The notes under the pieces are model-generated. The model worked only from the letters and a program-made list of their open reading frames with translations. It was not told the DNA's origin and did not search any database. The position numbers and the translations under genes were made by a program. Shown piece after piece: positions 46,670 through 58,735 of a stretch of 64,000 nucleotides of DNA. Origin of the DNA: Enoplolaimus lenunculus (Eukaryota > Nematoda > Enoplea > Enoplida > Thoracostomopsidae); NCBI GenBank assembly GCA_030248215.1, contig JASANG010000244.1:62001-126000 (forward strand), read 5' to 3'. How positions within the stretch are numbered: the first letter of the stretch is position 1; every line of letters starts with the position of its first letter.

Positions 46670-47043
46670 TGGCGGATCCACGGTGGGCACCCCGGCGTGG
46701 CCCCCCCAACAGCATCTCGACAAAAATTATATAGTGTCAATGGCTGTTCCACGCTGTTTATTTCTCTGTTTTATACACAATAGTGTAAGCACGCTTCAAA
46801 GTTTCTTGGCCTTGGAGTCATTTATGCGCTATAATTAGGGATAATAGACATTTATGGACTCTAAACAAGGGTTTAAGGACTCTACCCGCTTACGGTTTCT
46901 TATTAGGGATACGGACTCCTATTAATTGGGACTCAAAATGGGGACCCCGCTTATTTGGGTCACTGCAGTATGGGTAAAAAATAAGTTTATTACCTGTGAA
47001 ATTTTAGCCCCCCCCCATTGTGAGATCCTGAATCCGCCACTGG
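46670..47043. mobile_element. Composite element, GGCGGATCCA ends with pogo-like MITE inside, copy 1
   Basis: Outer ends AATGGCGGATCCACGGTG and CCTGAATCCGCCACTGG are inverted. The middle (about 46770-46970) holds most of the TA-flanked MITE, including 'ggactcaaaatggggacccc' and 'tttgggtcactgcagtatg'. The junction sequences recur at 48243-48428. Confidence 0.75.
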
Positions 47044-47551
47044 CCATAAAGCCTAATGAACAAAATATTTTAACCTTCATCAAAGAATCGTATTGTTTTA
47101 AAATTAACTTAACTCGGCTAAACAACTAAAAACAAAAACACGGAAGTATATATTAACTGGACAGAGATAAAAAACGCAAATTTTTCCGTACATTCCCTTG
47201 CACAAAACACTTCACAAGTGCAACATATTTTATTGTATCGAAAATTTCCATTGACCATTATCTGTTTGCCACCTGTTTAAAATATTTAAAAAATTTCGAC
47301 CTTAAAACGCCTTTACTTAAACATTTTAGCCCATCGGTGGACCATTTTTTTACAACATTTGCCGCATTTGCCATCTGTTACCTGTAAGACTAATAGAAGC
47401 TGTAAAATCAAACGAAATAAATTACTAAAATTTTCTCACGATGAGACTTTATAAAAAATTATCACAATATATCGCGAGTTAACTATTTAGACAACTGAAT
47501 CGATACAACGACAACATTTGATTTTTGAGCTCTATAGTGCAGCTATCAAGG

Positions 47552-47660
47552 CCCGTAGCCAGAGAATTTTCAACCTTGCTTGTAACTCATTGAAAACAAT
47601 TAAATGCCCCGTCTGAAAAATTTTCAGCCCCCCTAGCAAGGTGAACTGGCTAAGGGCGTG
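47552..47660. mobile_element. CCCGTAGCCAG-type MITE
   Basis: 'aggcccgtagccagagaatt' at the left and 'ccctagcaaggtgaactggc' at the right. The reverse body is 'aaccttgcttgtaactcattg'. Confidence 0.75.
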
Positions 47661-47759
47661 TAGCTATCATTAAGCAAGTGATAAATTGTACGTTGGAAAT
47701 TTCGAAAGCGGTGAGAGAAATTTAGATTTTTAGTTTTTTCTATCCCTCCTTCAGCAGAT

Positions 47760-48060
47760 GTGTACCTAAAAATGTCTATTTTTAACAATTTTGGCAGGTT
47801 TGAGCGGCTCATGACCTCTTGTGATCGTTACGTACTGAAATTTGAATTTTTAAGAAATTCAATTTTTTTCTGAAGTCTTAAGATTGCCCCTCGTGACCGA
47901 ATGAAGTTTTTGGCAAAAAATTTTCTAACTTGCCGACCTGAGTTTAATGGTGTTAGTTTTTTTGGCAAAGAGACAACTGGTAGGAATGTTTCTGAAAAAC
48001 CTTAGCAGCATTTAACTCAGCTCTGCATGCTGCATCGAATGATATGCAAATTTTTAATAT
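47760..48060. mobile_element. Foldback fragment, GGGACCC type, diverged
   Basis: 'gagcggctcatgacctcttgtgatcg', 'tgaatttttaagaaattcaattt' and 'tttttggcaaaaaattttcta' correspond to the left half of copy 1 (14430-14575). Confidence 0.5.
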
Positions 48061-48242
48061 TTTATCGTTCGCAACGGGTTGGCGTAAGGACCTCGAAAAA
48101 TTAAAGGTTTGAAAATTCAGCTTTTGGCATGGACTCACTGGCGAATGTTATGACTAATGATAAATTCAAATCTGCAAAAAATTTCAAAGTCAGACCATTT
48201 TTAGTCAAATACAAATGCCGCTGAGAAATCAACTGAAAAACC

Positions 48243-48428
48243 CAATGGCGGATCCACGGGGGGCCACCCCGGCCGTGGCCCCCCAACAGCATATCGACAA
48301 AAATTATATTGGGACTCAAAATGGGGACCCCCCCTTTTGTTTGGGTCACTACAGTATGGGTCGAAAATATGTTTATTACCTGTGAAACTTTGGCCCCCCC
48401 CATTTTGAGATCCTGGATCCGCCACTGG
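48243..48428. mobile_element. Composite element, GGCGGATCCA ends, copy 2 (internally shorter)
   Basis: Outer ends CAATGGCGGATCCACGGGG and ATCCTGGATCCGCCACTGG. It shares with copy 1 both junctions: 'cgacaaaaattatat' before the MITE part and 'cagtatgggt.gaaaatatg' after it. Only the right end of the MITE remains. Confidence 0.8.
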
Positions 48429-48554
48429 AAAGACCCCAATAATTTTCGAGCTTAACAAAATTCTCATTCTCATTTTCAACTCCGGCTTTTCGTTCGCAAC
48501 CTTACTGTACACATTTATTCAATATTCACTTAAGACTCCAGTCTGGTAAATCGA

Positions 48555-48715
48555 GGACGTCCCCACGGTGGGGCATTGGGGGGCCACGGCCTCCAAATTT
48601 GTCTGGTGCCGCCCCCAAATAGACTCTGTCAAAAACAAACAGTCTTGAATTGCAATTGTAGGGGCACCCCAAAATTATTCGGTGCCCGTCCATATTTAAT
48701 TTTCTGCAGACGACC
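48555..48715 (-). repeat. Dispersed repeat with CCGTGGGGACG end, copy 3
   Basis: The reverse complement reads 'caccgaataattttggggtg', 'caattgcaattcaagactgt' and 'ccagacaaatttggaggccg', matching the copies at 36520 and 44810. Confidence 0.65.
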
Positions 48716-49136
48716 GTGTTGTAGATATATCCTAACAAAAAACCACTTATTTAATAAACCTTCTTTCGAAGAAGAGAATAACTCACGAGCTTGAAAGTTC
48801 ATGAGCTTTGTAATGGTTTCAAGAACAACTTTTATACATGATTCAGGTAGAATAATGCTATTTCGATAAAAGTAGAAAATCACTTTGCCGAAACATTTTC
48901 CTGGTAAACAATTTGTCATCGTATATCGGCATTGTATTACCTAAACAAGCAGGTAAACTCTTGGTATTTGATGAGTTAACAAGATAAAGGTATATATAAT
49001 AACGACAGAGGCACTAATGGAATATTAAAGATAAAATGTACTGCTTGATAGGGAACACATAGCTTGCGGCCGGTACATGCTTAACGTAGACATTAACAGA
49101 TGCCAAGGGCTTAATGTCCAGCCAAGTAAGCTTTAT

Positions 49137-49166
49137 TTAAGCCTAAGCCTAAGCCTAAGCCTAAAC
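49137..49166. repeat. (TTAGGC)n array, purest in the window
   Basis: Four uninterrupted TAAGCC hexamers (TTAGGC on the minus strand) followed by a variant. Flanks show no clear inverted ends. Confidence 0.8.
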
Positions 49167-50269
49167 TCACATTCGAGTTTACTTACGCTATAATTTAAGT
49201 TTTTATAGGGTTGTGGGGTAGTGTGCAAATGCCGTCTTTTGAATTGCACCAGTTCGTATTTTTTCTAGGTTCTCAAAACACCAAATGCATTAGCCAATCA
49301 ATGATAGTAACAAATATATATTAGATATATATAAATATAAATATATATCTAGAACGAGTAAAATCGATTCCATAGGAGCATACATATTCATAAAATATTA
49401 AAACACATGACTCCGTAAAACTTGCCATAGCTTAAATTGGCATAAAGTGTAAAATCTGTATTCATATTGAAAATTGATCTCTCAGATTATATCGTTGTCA
49501 AATCCGAGTCCCCAATGTAACCCGCCGCTTTGTGCCTTCCCGCAAGCACTGGGAAGCTGGCCCTCTTACTGTGCCCCACTGGCCACGAGCATAAGGAAAC
49601 CCGAGTATGTGCATACAATATTTATTTTAATATTATGCCTATGGCGATTTGTATAAGTCAAAGTTTATACATTCGATGAATTATGCATGAAATGTTGGGC
49701 ACAAGACCATGCATATTGCGTGATATTGAAAGGCAACAATAAAGTTTAACTCTGTGCAGAACTTTCTTGCCAAAGAGATGCGCAAATGGCTGCAACAGTT
49801 GGCCAGAAATCAATAAATCGCAGTGGGGGTACCTAGGAATTTAAACTGGAGGGTGTAATCACCGAAAAGAAACGACTGAAATGTTGGTTCTTTTAAGACA
49901 AAATTGGTAAATCGTTAATGATGGTTTAGCAAGGAGGTGCCTTTACCTAACAAGGATGAATTGGTCTTTGTGGGATCAACCACCTTTTGGAACTGCTTTG
50001 CATAGATTTTATGTGAAATTATGTGTTTCTGAAATGCCGCGACGCCGTTAAACTCTGGTTTCAAGCTTTGAAGTTGTGTAGTAAAATTAGGTGCATCGTA
50101 ACAATTGATTCAAATCCAATAGCGAAACCAGGGTAACATTTCTGAACACAAAACCATTCTTTTCCAAGAAAAAATCACGGATTTAAAAATGGGTACAAAC
50201 TAAATGGAAGATGATTGGTTTATATAGAAAACATGGAGCTGTGGCAGCTAACATTTGGTATTAATACTT

Positions 50270-50524
50270 CGAGAACTGAACACGCAGCTGAAAATTGCAC
50301 ACAAAACTTGCATGTTTTCAACAGCCAATGAAGAAGCGGCTGCGATAAATTCAATGAAGTTGCATGCTTGTTCACACATGTGAACTACATTCCTAGCTAT
50401 GATTTTTGATGAATTATTTGCAGCTGCAAGTTTTTTGAACGGGATTTTGGACAAAACTTGCAAGTGTAAGTTGCAGTTGCAACTTCTTTTAACAAAACCT
50501 TGCACATGTGATATGGGCTTTAAT
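50270..50524. mobile_element. CACATGTG-rich foldback element
   Basis: 'ttgcacacaaaacttgcatg', 'ttcacacatgtgaactacat', 'aaaacttgcaagtgtaagttg' and the end 'ttgcacatgtgatatgggct' are shared with 62189-62470. Long open frames on both strands here (50248-50853) follow from the repeat structure and carry no gene-like motif. Confidence 0.7.
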
Positions 50525-51589
50525 GAAAAGGATTTCCTTTTGTTGAAGCTTGCATTAACGGTCAAATTTGTAAATGAAGATTTGACACCTGCAACATGCT
50601 CTTCTAAAATTTTAGCCGAAATCTTTGCAGCAGATTGTGATGTTTTTGGTAGCGGCGTGGCAATTTTTGTCCAATTCGGTGGATCTCTGCAGTACCAAAA
50701 TTTCAGATCGAACAGCACTGCTGGCCAGCAAAATGATTGGTTGTTTTCAGTAACTGCCTTTAGCTTAAGCATTAAGCTTGTTGCTGGGAAGTATTTAAAT
50801 TCGAAATGCGAAGTTTTTACAAAATTGCAGTTGCGAAAAGCAAAATGAAGCAAATGAACGTGAAAACTCGAACTAACAATGCGTTTATATTTATTCAGCG
50901 TGTGTTTTGTCGAATTTTTGCTATTGCGTTGCGCTACAGCGGCGTAACTTTCTCACGGTTGTTTTGTCAACGTTAATACTTTGAGGGGCATATAATGGTA
51001 ACATAAACTTTTCTCAAAATGCTATGCCTAAGTGTTTAGTCTCCGCGTAAGTCTAAAACTAAATGTAAGCCAAAGCGAAAATTAGTCCAAAGAAAAGAAC
51101 ACAGAATAGTGTCCTCTTGAAGCTTTTAATGAAAAACTAGTGAGGGCCGTATCTGTCAAATTTCTTATATAGCTGTTACAAATGCAATTTATATTTTTAT
51201 ACACAAGTCTTCAATATGCGTAAAATTTAATTTTGAAATTGTATTTCAATATTAATTTCAAATGGACTAAATACCATACCACGTTTGCGAACAGCTGCCT
51301 TCTACAGAAAAACAAGAAAACAACAAACCATATGTAACTGTTAGGAAAATTACAATACACATTTCCATTTCCGGTATACTACTGTTGTTGAAGCGCACCA
51401 GAGCGACCAGGTAACCTCTGGAACTAAGTGAGTTTCCCCTAAGGTGAACTAGAAAAGTACTTAGTCCTGAACCACGAGAATTTAAGCTTGTGACGGTGAC
51501 GGCAATTACTTGTTCAAGAAATAAACAATTTTCATAATGTCATTCGTTTACTCTAAGAAATGCAAATTTTGCGACTCGTAACGGTCTTT

Positions 51590-51800
51590 GGGGTCCGCTG
51601 TAAATCTATGACAATTCCTCGCCCGATAAATTTCCGCCGTATAGTGTTCTATGAAGCTGAAGCATAATCTCCTAAGGCTAAGGCTAAGGCTATGCATAAT
51701 GGCGGGTAACATAGTTATTGAGTCGATGATATTTAGGATTACAAATTGTCGATGTACAAGTTGTCGGGCGACCAGTTCTGGTACCGCCTATACTGTAGCT
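51590..51800. repeat. Interspersed repeat shared with 32640-32850
   Basis: It holds '(ctaagg)' words at 51670-51695 and the shared 'gagtcgatgatatttaggat' motif, then 'aagttgtcgggcgaccag'. Just upstream, 51000-51115 has degenerate CCTAAG words. Confidence 0.5.
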
Positions 51801-52236
51801 GACCTTAAGTCAAATTTTGACAAATTTTATTTATATAGTGCCAAAATGCAGACTTAGTCTTAATTTGAAGTAAAAGTAACTTCCTAAACTTTAATTATTC
51901 CTCGAATCACGGTAAGTTTACATGAATTTTAAGTAATTATTCATGTTGAATTTTCAGAAAACTCCAGTATTTTACTAGTATTACAGTCTGTATAACTTAG
52001 CTGTTTTGGGACAAGAAGCAGTGCGAAAAATCCGGTAGGTATAGACCGTTTTTGACATATTTTCAGAGCGATAAAAAGTATGCTAACAATCATTAGAATA
52101 TAATCTGATGAATTTTTGAATACGAAACTTTTTTCTCACTCGCTATGCTGGTTTGCAAAAAAAACTATTTTAAATGTTCGGAACAGCTTTAAGGTACGTA
52201 TCATTATTTACCACTGGTTCCATAAACAAACGTATA

Positions 52237-52422
52237 CACTGCAAAAAATGGTGAGTCAAATTGACTCACTCCCATATTAGGCTCGACGTAACTACACAAA
52301 CTGAGCCAAATTCGACTCCGCCAGAGTCAAATTTAACTCACTTAGTCGCAGGCTTGACTCTGGCGGAGTCGAATTTGACTCAGTTTGTGTAGAGTCAATT
52401 TGACTCACCATTTTTTGCAGTG
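52237..52422. mobile_element. CACTGCAAA-ended MITE, GAGTCAAA type, copy 2 (186 bp)
   Basis: The ends CACTGCAAAAAATGGTGAGT and ACTCACCATTTTTTGCAGTG are perfect inverted copies. TGAGTCA or TGACTCA occurs at least four times, arranged in mirrored pairs. Confidence 0.9.
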
Positions 52423-53769
52423 CAACTGCGACAATTAATATGCTACCAAGGTTGGCACGCTCGTTGACTGGTTTCTTCATACGAATGTAAACTATCAAAA
52501 ACAATTTGATGAAATATCAAATGAACCAATATGAAACTGAACAATCCAAAATGTCAAACGAAGACCTTTTTTCAGATTGGCTTAATGCATCAGGTTTTAG
52601 GCATTTTGGTAGTCTTGTTGTAAACCTATTACGCTAATTAAATCCTTTCACTGGCTGGATTAAAATGTCGACTGTGGGTGTTTATTTTATAACTGAAAAA
52701 ATACGGTCATTTTTGATAGACTGCAAAAAATCTACACCAATTTATGCGTTTGGTTAGGTTTTGGCAGAAAGTTTTGGATTTGCAAAAGTAAATTGATTAA
52801 ATGAACGCCCACATGTGGGTCAGTGGGTTGGTTCCGTGTACCAGCAGTGCTTCCTAGACACGATGAAAATGTCATGTTTTGATTCGATTGCCACGGTTTT
52901 GTTAATTTTCTACTCGCCATTTGTTCAAAATTTTTGAATTTGCAAAAACGAATTCTATTTTTACCAGCATTTTCCAGTCCCTTCTGTAAATCTTTTTTAA
53001 ACCCTGTACTAAATGGTTGCGAGGCTGAGTTTTGCACGATCAGCCTAAGGTCTAAATGGGAGTCTAAGCCTACATAATTGTCCTAGTGCTAACCCTGAAA
53101 GAACACGAATAGTCACTTTCCAATCCTTCTTCAGTAATCGCAATATTCTAACATAAAAATTACAGCCCAAACACACGACACAGCTCGTGCTTCTACAAAA
53201 TGCGAACACCAAACGTCGCATTCATTAAAGGCCGAATCATGCAATCTTTTCTACGATTGGATCTGGTTTATTGTCAAGCATATAAACTAACCATTAAACT
53301 GGTTTGTGTTCAAAATAAAAGTCGAACACACAACGTCCGGAACTGACTGTCTGATCTCAGTCAGTTCCCACAAACAAACCAAGACTATCACAAGCGAAAA
53401 CCTCAAAATGTCATAAAAATGCTATCAAACAATCGCTTCTGCCTATGCGGCAGTATGACCAGCTTTGAAAAGCGTTGGCTTGTATGGCACGACAGAAGAC
53501 CTCACACATCGAGAAAGGATAAATTGATTGTGTAGTCTATGATTTTACTCTAGCGCCAGGGGCCAGATTTAGGGACGTTTATTGGGTATCCGTTATCACC
53601 CTTCGTATAAATCAAAGAACTTGATATAAAATTGAACGCTGCTTCAAGCCGGACAGCGTCGTTCAAGCGGGTGCGTCAAAGTAGTGTTTTGGTTCAGTAG
53701 ATCCCAATCAGATCCGACTCAGAGCACCATAACGAGGACTAGAGATCAAAAGGCTGTCCTGGTTGGCAG

Positions 53770-53945
53770 AGTGACATACAATGGTGGATCGTGCAAGGGT
53801 CCACCCTGGCCGTGTCTCTTCCAAGCCATTAAAACCAAAATTTCGTATTGAGATTTAGTTGAGTTCGGTGTTTCGTTTGTGAAGGTTTTCGATATTACAT
53901 ATTGCGTGCCCCACGTCAAAAATTTTTGGATTGGCCACTGTTGAC
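53770..53945 (+). repeat. Dispersed repeat shared with 45130-45290
   Basis: 'acaatggtggatcgtgcaag' at the left and 'tttttggattggccactg' at the right may be eroded inverted ends. The body matches the repeat at 45130. Confidence 0.4.
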
Positions 53946-54889
53946 TTACATACAAGTGAGAAAATGCAATAAAAACGAATAAAACCAATTCGAGTTAAAT
54001 AGGTGCGCTGAAAATAACGATAGTAAAATGGTGTTTCGATTTGTATCTCTCTAATATTTGCGTCAGGTTTTGATACCAGAACGGCATGGATAAACAGTGC
54101 TTTAGAATTTGAACGGTTAAGGTGGCATTCGCTACACCAGATCAAAAAAATTTAATGTCATCCGATGCCGTCCGTCATTGTCTGTCGCCGTCATTCGCCC
54201 CTAGTTTAATTAAATGAACTGTGCAACTCAAGTTATAACATTTTATAAATTGCTGAAAAAATGAGCGAGTCTTATACTATAGGGTCGTCGTCGTGTTTTA
54301 AAAATGATTTGGCCCTTTGGGCACATCCTTCTGCCCGGACCGCCATCTCTTCGGAGACCATCTGTCTACCGGTCTTCGTCCCCGCTTTATTGAGAAAATC
54401 CCTGATCCGGCAAAATTAATGAACTTAATAACCTGGGCAATTCAAATCGAAGCAAAAATATCCTGCTTTATGAGCGTTACTCTTTCCTCTTCTATACGTA
54501 GCGTTATTATCTGTCTCTGGCAGTTGAAATCGCGCAAACGTTTTAATGGGCGATTGCGTTTTATGATACCAAACTGTCCCTCAGTAACGTTTTGCTCAAA
54601 AACCCAACTGGTACACCACAGTTCAAAACTTGGGCGGATTCCATGTCATATTTATTAATATTAAAATAAACCAATGGCGTTAGGAACATACGACCGTGTT
54701 TTAAAAAACGCCCAATTGTGTTCAGTTTTATCCTTTTATCTGACCAGAGTAAACCTTAAAAACTCTTCGCTTCTATGCGAAAATTAGGCATTTGTTATAA
54801 GCCTGAAAGTAGACGCTTCCGCTTATATATACAACTATTATATGTATATAGTTTGAGGCGACACGTATAGCTGGCTTCACTAGCGGATC

Positions 54890-55085
54890 TAGAGATATGG
54901 GGCCGGCCGCCCGAGTGTACGCTACTCCCAAATCAGAATTTTTTGTGATAAAATGGTAGGGTCCTCTACTTAATAAAATTTTACCCCTCCGAAAATTGTC
55001 ACATATATTGCATACAGCAAAAACGTTTCGCTTCATAAATCTTGCCAGCCCGCCCCCCCGTCAGAAATTTCTGGATCCGTCGCTG
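54890..55085. mobile_element. GGATCC-ended repeat shared with 26690-26960
   Basis: 'cactagcggatctagagata' at the left and 'tttctggatccgtcgctg' at the right are inverted ends. Internal 'cacatatattgcatacagc' matches the earlier copy. Confidence 0.55.
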
Positions 55086-56347
55086 TCTGGTTGGAACTTG
55101 AGAACATAGAGCACAGAATTGGATATTATCCTGAGTTGTAGGGATTTGGTTAGCAGCAAAGCGAACTTGCAGCTAGAGAAGAGTAAGAGGGAAGGTTAGC
55201 GGATCAATAGAAAACAAAGTTGATCCCCCTACATATGTTTAGTAGAGCGCGTAAATAATTATAAACCCCCGAAGTGATTTTCGCCCCGCATTAACGTGCA
55301 GAGCTGGCTAGAGAATATTATACAAATGAAAGTATCGCAAAAATAACCAACGGCATTGTATAAATGGACGCAAAACCTCTACGACGAATAAGTAATTGCA
55401 TGAATCTCGGTTAAGTTTATCGTATTTATACGATTTGTATCTATTGCAAATTAATCAGTTTGTTATCTCGAGGTGCAATTAAATTTACCGTAGCTAAAGC
55501 CAAAAAACCCGCTATATATACTGCGGTGTAGCCAGCCAGGGGGGCGCAAAGGGGCCATAGCACTCACAATGATTTTGGAAAAATTTCATTTTTAAATAAA
55601 TCGCAGTTGTTGGTGCTTTTCTATACGGAAAAGACATTGCTTTAGGGGCATGCGTGCCAAAATTGATTTGCTCACGCGCTGTTGTGTGCTAGTAACTTTT
55701 TTGTACGATTAACAACACTCTATGTGTGTAAAGTAGTTGCGTGTACCCCGAACCAAAATCCTGGCTACCCCCATGTATTTTTACATTCTTAGCCGAATTT
55801 GCGGTCCATATACAGCGAGCGAAATTTTTACTGTATGCTACTAAACATGTGAAAGCTTTTTGAGGGTGAAAAATTGTAAGGTATCCCCTTATCATTTAAT
55901 TACAAGAAAATTTCTGGAGAGGGGATTTACGCTCCGATCTAACGTCCTCATTCAGGAACCGCTAGTGACTATACTCCATCGATGCTATATTTTACTAGCT
56001 GTTGTTGTGTCGATATTTGTGCAAATTTTGTGTAGCAAACCATGAACAATGTGTTGCATTAAAAATGCCCAACATGCCCCACCTGATGTTGGTTGTCACC
56101 ACCGCAACGAGTATGGCTGGTCACGGACCTTGATGCATTGAGTCTTACCCATTGACCCAACCCAACCAGTTTCAAGGAGGGAAAGACAAATCTAAAGTAT
56201 ATTCTTGTATATCTACTCTTTCTATCCGCTGTTTTCTAAATTTACAGATTTTCGCAAATTTTGGGTTCAGATTAGGCTTAGAATTACACGTCAACTTCCT
56301 TGAAAAATGTGTACAACAGACGATTAGCTGAATATTGCTGCAAATGC

Positions 56348-56508
56348 AGGCCGGTAGCCAGCTCACCTTACTGGGGGGCTAGAAAACTTTCATGAGGGGC
56401 ATTCAAGGGTTTTCAATGAGTTACAAGCCAGGTTGAAAACTTTCTCCGGGGGAGCAAAATTTTTCGAGGAGGGGTTGAGCACCCTCTGCCACCTCCTTGA
56501 CGTCCGGC
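56348..56508. mobile_element. CCCGTAGCCAG-type MITE
   Basis: 'aggccggtagccagctcacc' at the left. The body has 'ggggcattcaagggttttca' and 'gagttacaagccaggttgaa'. The right end is diverged. Confidence 0.7.
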
Positions 56509-57189
56509 ACGACGCATGTGCAGTAAATATGACTATTACTCAAACTGCTGCATTCATCATCATGAACGTATACTGTATCGTGGCGAATTACAATTCGATA
56601 CTAGCAAAATACAATAGCTATTGAACAAACTTACGTATGTAAAAACGATTACAATTGTTAGATTTCAGCGTTTTCCACAATAGAACTAATCAAAACGCCA
56701 TAACGCTCACAGCAGGACAAAGCAATAGTTAAAGTATATTTCAACAGACCCCGAAAGCTGGGCATGTTGGGGCCCCACGGAAACCATGAACCCGAACTTC
56801 CTAATTTTGTATTCAACTAAAACTTACACAGATAGTCAGATTGACCGCTGGGTATGAAGAGTGATTTACGGTGCGGTAATATGCACGGACGGATTGTCAG
56901 AAGATGTTGTGCTTTAAAACGCAATTTTTGAATGTTTTCGTTTTTAAAGCTTAAAATGAAAATATCCCCGATATGACATATTACATTTAGTTTACCGTAA
57001 AATATGGTTCTATAATTCGACAAGTTCACATTCTTCTAATCTGTAATCGCTAAATTGTGTTTGCAGAATCAGTTTCGATCTGGTTACGTTTAATTGACGG
57101 TAAACTGATATCTTTAGCGTAAATGCATGAGTTTTGCATTTTTTCGTCAATATAACCTCACACTACTACACTGCATATGTGTCGCACAG

Positions 57190-57350
57190 GCTCGTAGCCA
57201 GGTCATTTTGCTAGGGGCTAAAATTTTTTCAGGAGGAGAATATAAGTGTTTTCGTTGACTTACAAGCAAGGTTGAAAATTTTCTAGGGCCAAAATTTGTT
57301 TAGGGGGGGGGCAGAGTACCTTCGTGACCACACCTTGGCTACGGGCCCAA
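57190..57350. mobile_element. CCCGTAGCCAG-type MITE
   Basis: 'aggctcgtagccaggtcatt' and 'caccttggctacgggccc' are inverted ends. The body has 'gttttcgttgacttacaagc' and 'aaggttgaaaattttctagg'. Confidence 0.8.
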
Positions 57351-57592
57351 CGCCACATATATTAAAGAAAATTAATTTCATATTTTTGTAAAAATTATGG
57401 CATTTGTTCGCATTTTTAAATGTGTGTAGCTTGTAAGATGATATCATCAGTTGGTCATAGGTCATGTAAAGTAATGCTTTAAATAACTTGTAGTGCTGAG
57501 ATCCTAAAACCTGAACATTCACTCCATTCGATTTGCCTACAACTACTACAACGTATAATTTTAAAACTTCAACCTTCACTGTTCATTTGTCT

Positions 57593-57788
57593 GTGTAGCC
57601 CATGTATAAAACAACACGGCCGGAACAGTAGTATAAGCATATTCCTAAGCCTAAGCCTAAACCTAAGCGTAAGGATGAGACTATTCCTAAGCCTAAGATG
57701 AAGCCTAAGCAAAAATTTAGTCTAGAGCTTAAACAGACTCTATTCCAGCCCTCCGTAAAACGATCCGGCCCTGTTCTATACATGGGCC
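57593..57788. mobile_element. hAT-like element carrying (TTAGGC)n, 196 bp
   Basis: An exact 8-bp duplication ATTTGTCT (57585-57592 and 57789-57796) flanks ends '...GCCCATGTATAAAACAACAC' and '...CCTGTTCTATACATGGGCC', with inner CGGCCGGAAC/GATCCGGCCC. The core holds 'cctaagcctaagcctaaacc' and further CCTAAG words. Six bases separate the right duplication from the TA-flanked MITE at 57803. Confidence 0.88.
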
Positions 57789-57802
57789 ATTTGTCTTTAA
57801 TA

Positions 57803-58197
57803 CTGTAGTGACCCGAATAAGAGGGGGACTGATAATTATTTGGCCTCTCCAGAGGGTACCCTCCCCCTGCTATTCGGTTACGGGCTGTTATTTGTTTTTA
57901 ACCCGGTACTGCACATATCCGTTGAATTAAACGTTTATTTGTGTTGCGTCAATAGCTTGAGCGATCATGCAAGGTTATACTGAGGAATTTACTTTCAAAA
58001 TTTAAGTACGCTTTAAAGATTCGAACTCAATTTTATGTCCTGGTGTCATTTATAACTGACCTTCATGGACTCTAATTAGGATTTAGGGACTCTATCCGCA
58101 TACGGACTCTTATTAGGGATACGGACTCCTATTGATTGAGACTCAAAATAGGGACCCCCTCTTATTACCCCACACCCTTTCATTCGGGTCACTGCAG
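57803..58197. mobile_element. TA-flanked pogo/mariner-like MITE, copy B (395 bp)
   Basis: TA sites flank CTGTAGTGACCCGAATAAGA and TTTCATTCGGGTCACTGCAG. It aligns with the copy at 16948 over its whole length ('ggcctctccagagggtaccc', 'ttgagcgatcatgcaaggtt', 'ggactcaaaat'). Confidence 0.88.
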
Positions 58198-58504
58198 TAA
58201 CTATTTCACCTTCCACTTGCACATTTTGAGAGTATCCTGAGTATCAACATGAAAAAAATCAAAACGTACCATGGAAAAACGCCGACAAAACGCGAGGAAC
58301 TTTCATAATTATTAAGTAAGTACGTAATAACGACTGGAAGCTATTTATTTATAGAGTGCATTATTAAGAATTATTAATAATATGTGGAGTTGGCGCTGAC
58401 GTGCCATGCACTCTAGAACATTTTGCACAGTAAACACGTAAACACGATTTCTTTAATGATCAGTTGAATATTAAAACAGTGTCCTTTTATGCGGTACGAA
58501 AAAT

Positions 58505-58735
58505 TATCCGCCCTACAAACTAGGGCGCAACCGGAGGTGAAACTACCGCAGCCGGAGGTCAATAAACTTTGCCGGTGCCGGACGTCAAACCGGAGGTGAG
58601 GCAAAAATTTACTGACCTCCGGCTTCGGCTCCGGTATCCGAAACGAAAAAAAAATTAGCGAAAATTATGCCAAATTTCACTACCGAAATTGCCGGAATCT
58701 CTAGCAAAAATTCTACCGGAGCCTTGGCTATTCTC
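58505..58735. repeat. CCGGAGGT-rich palindromic repeat
   Basis: ACCGGAGGT and its inverse ACCTCCGG occur repeatedly between 58528 and 58640, with 'ggcttcggctccggtatccg' and 'gccggaatctctagcaaaa' following. A GC-rich patch in AT-rich surroundings. Confidence 0.6.

Noticed and set aside
49137-49166. Interstitial telomere or chromosome end
   Set aside because: Only four hexamers, and similar words occur in many transposon-like copies; the telomere sequence of the species is unknown.
50248-50853. 201- and 149-codon open frames on opposite strands
   Set aside because: They overlap a foldback element; the symmetric open frames are explained by its inverted repeats.
56840-56920. Minus-strand exon-like segment ending 'SGQSDYLC' before a GTAAGT
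   Set aside because: The acceptor is poor, there is no recognisable domain and no neighbouring exon.
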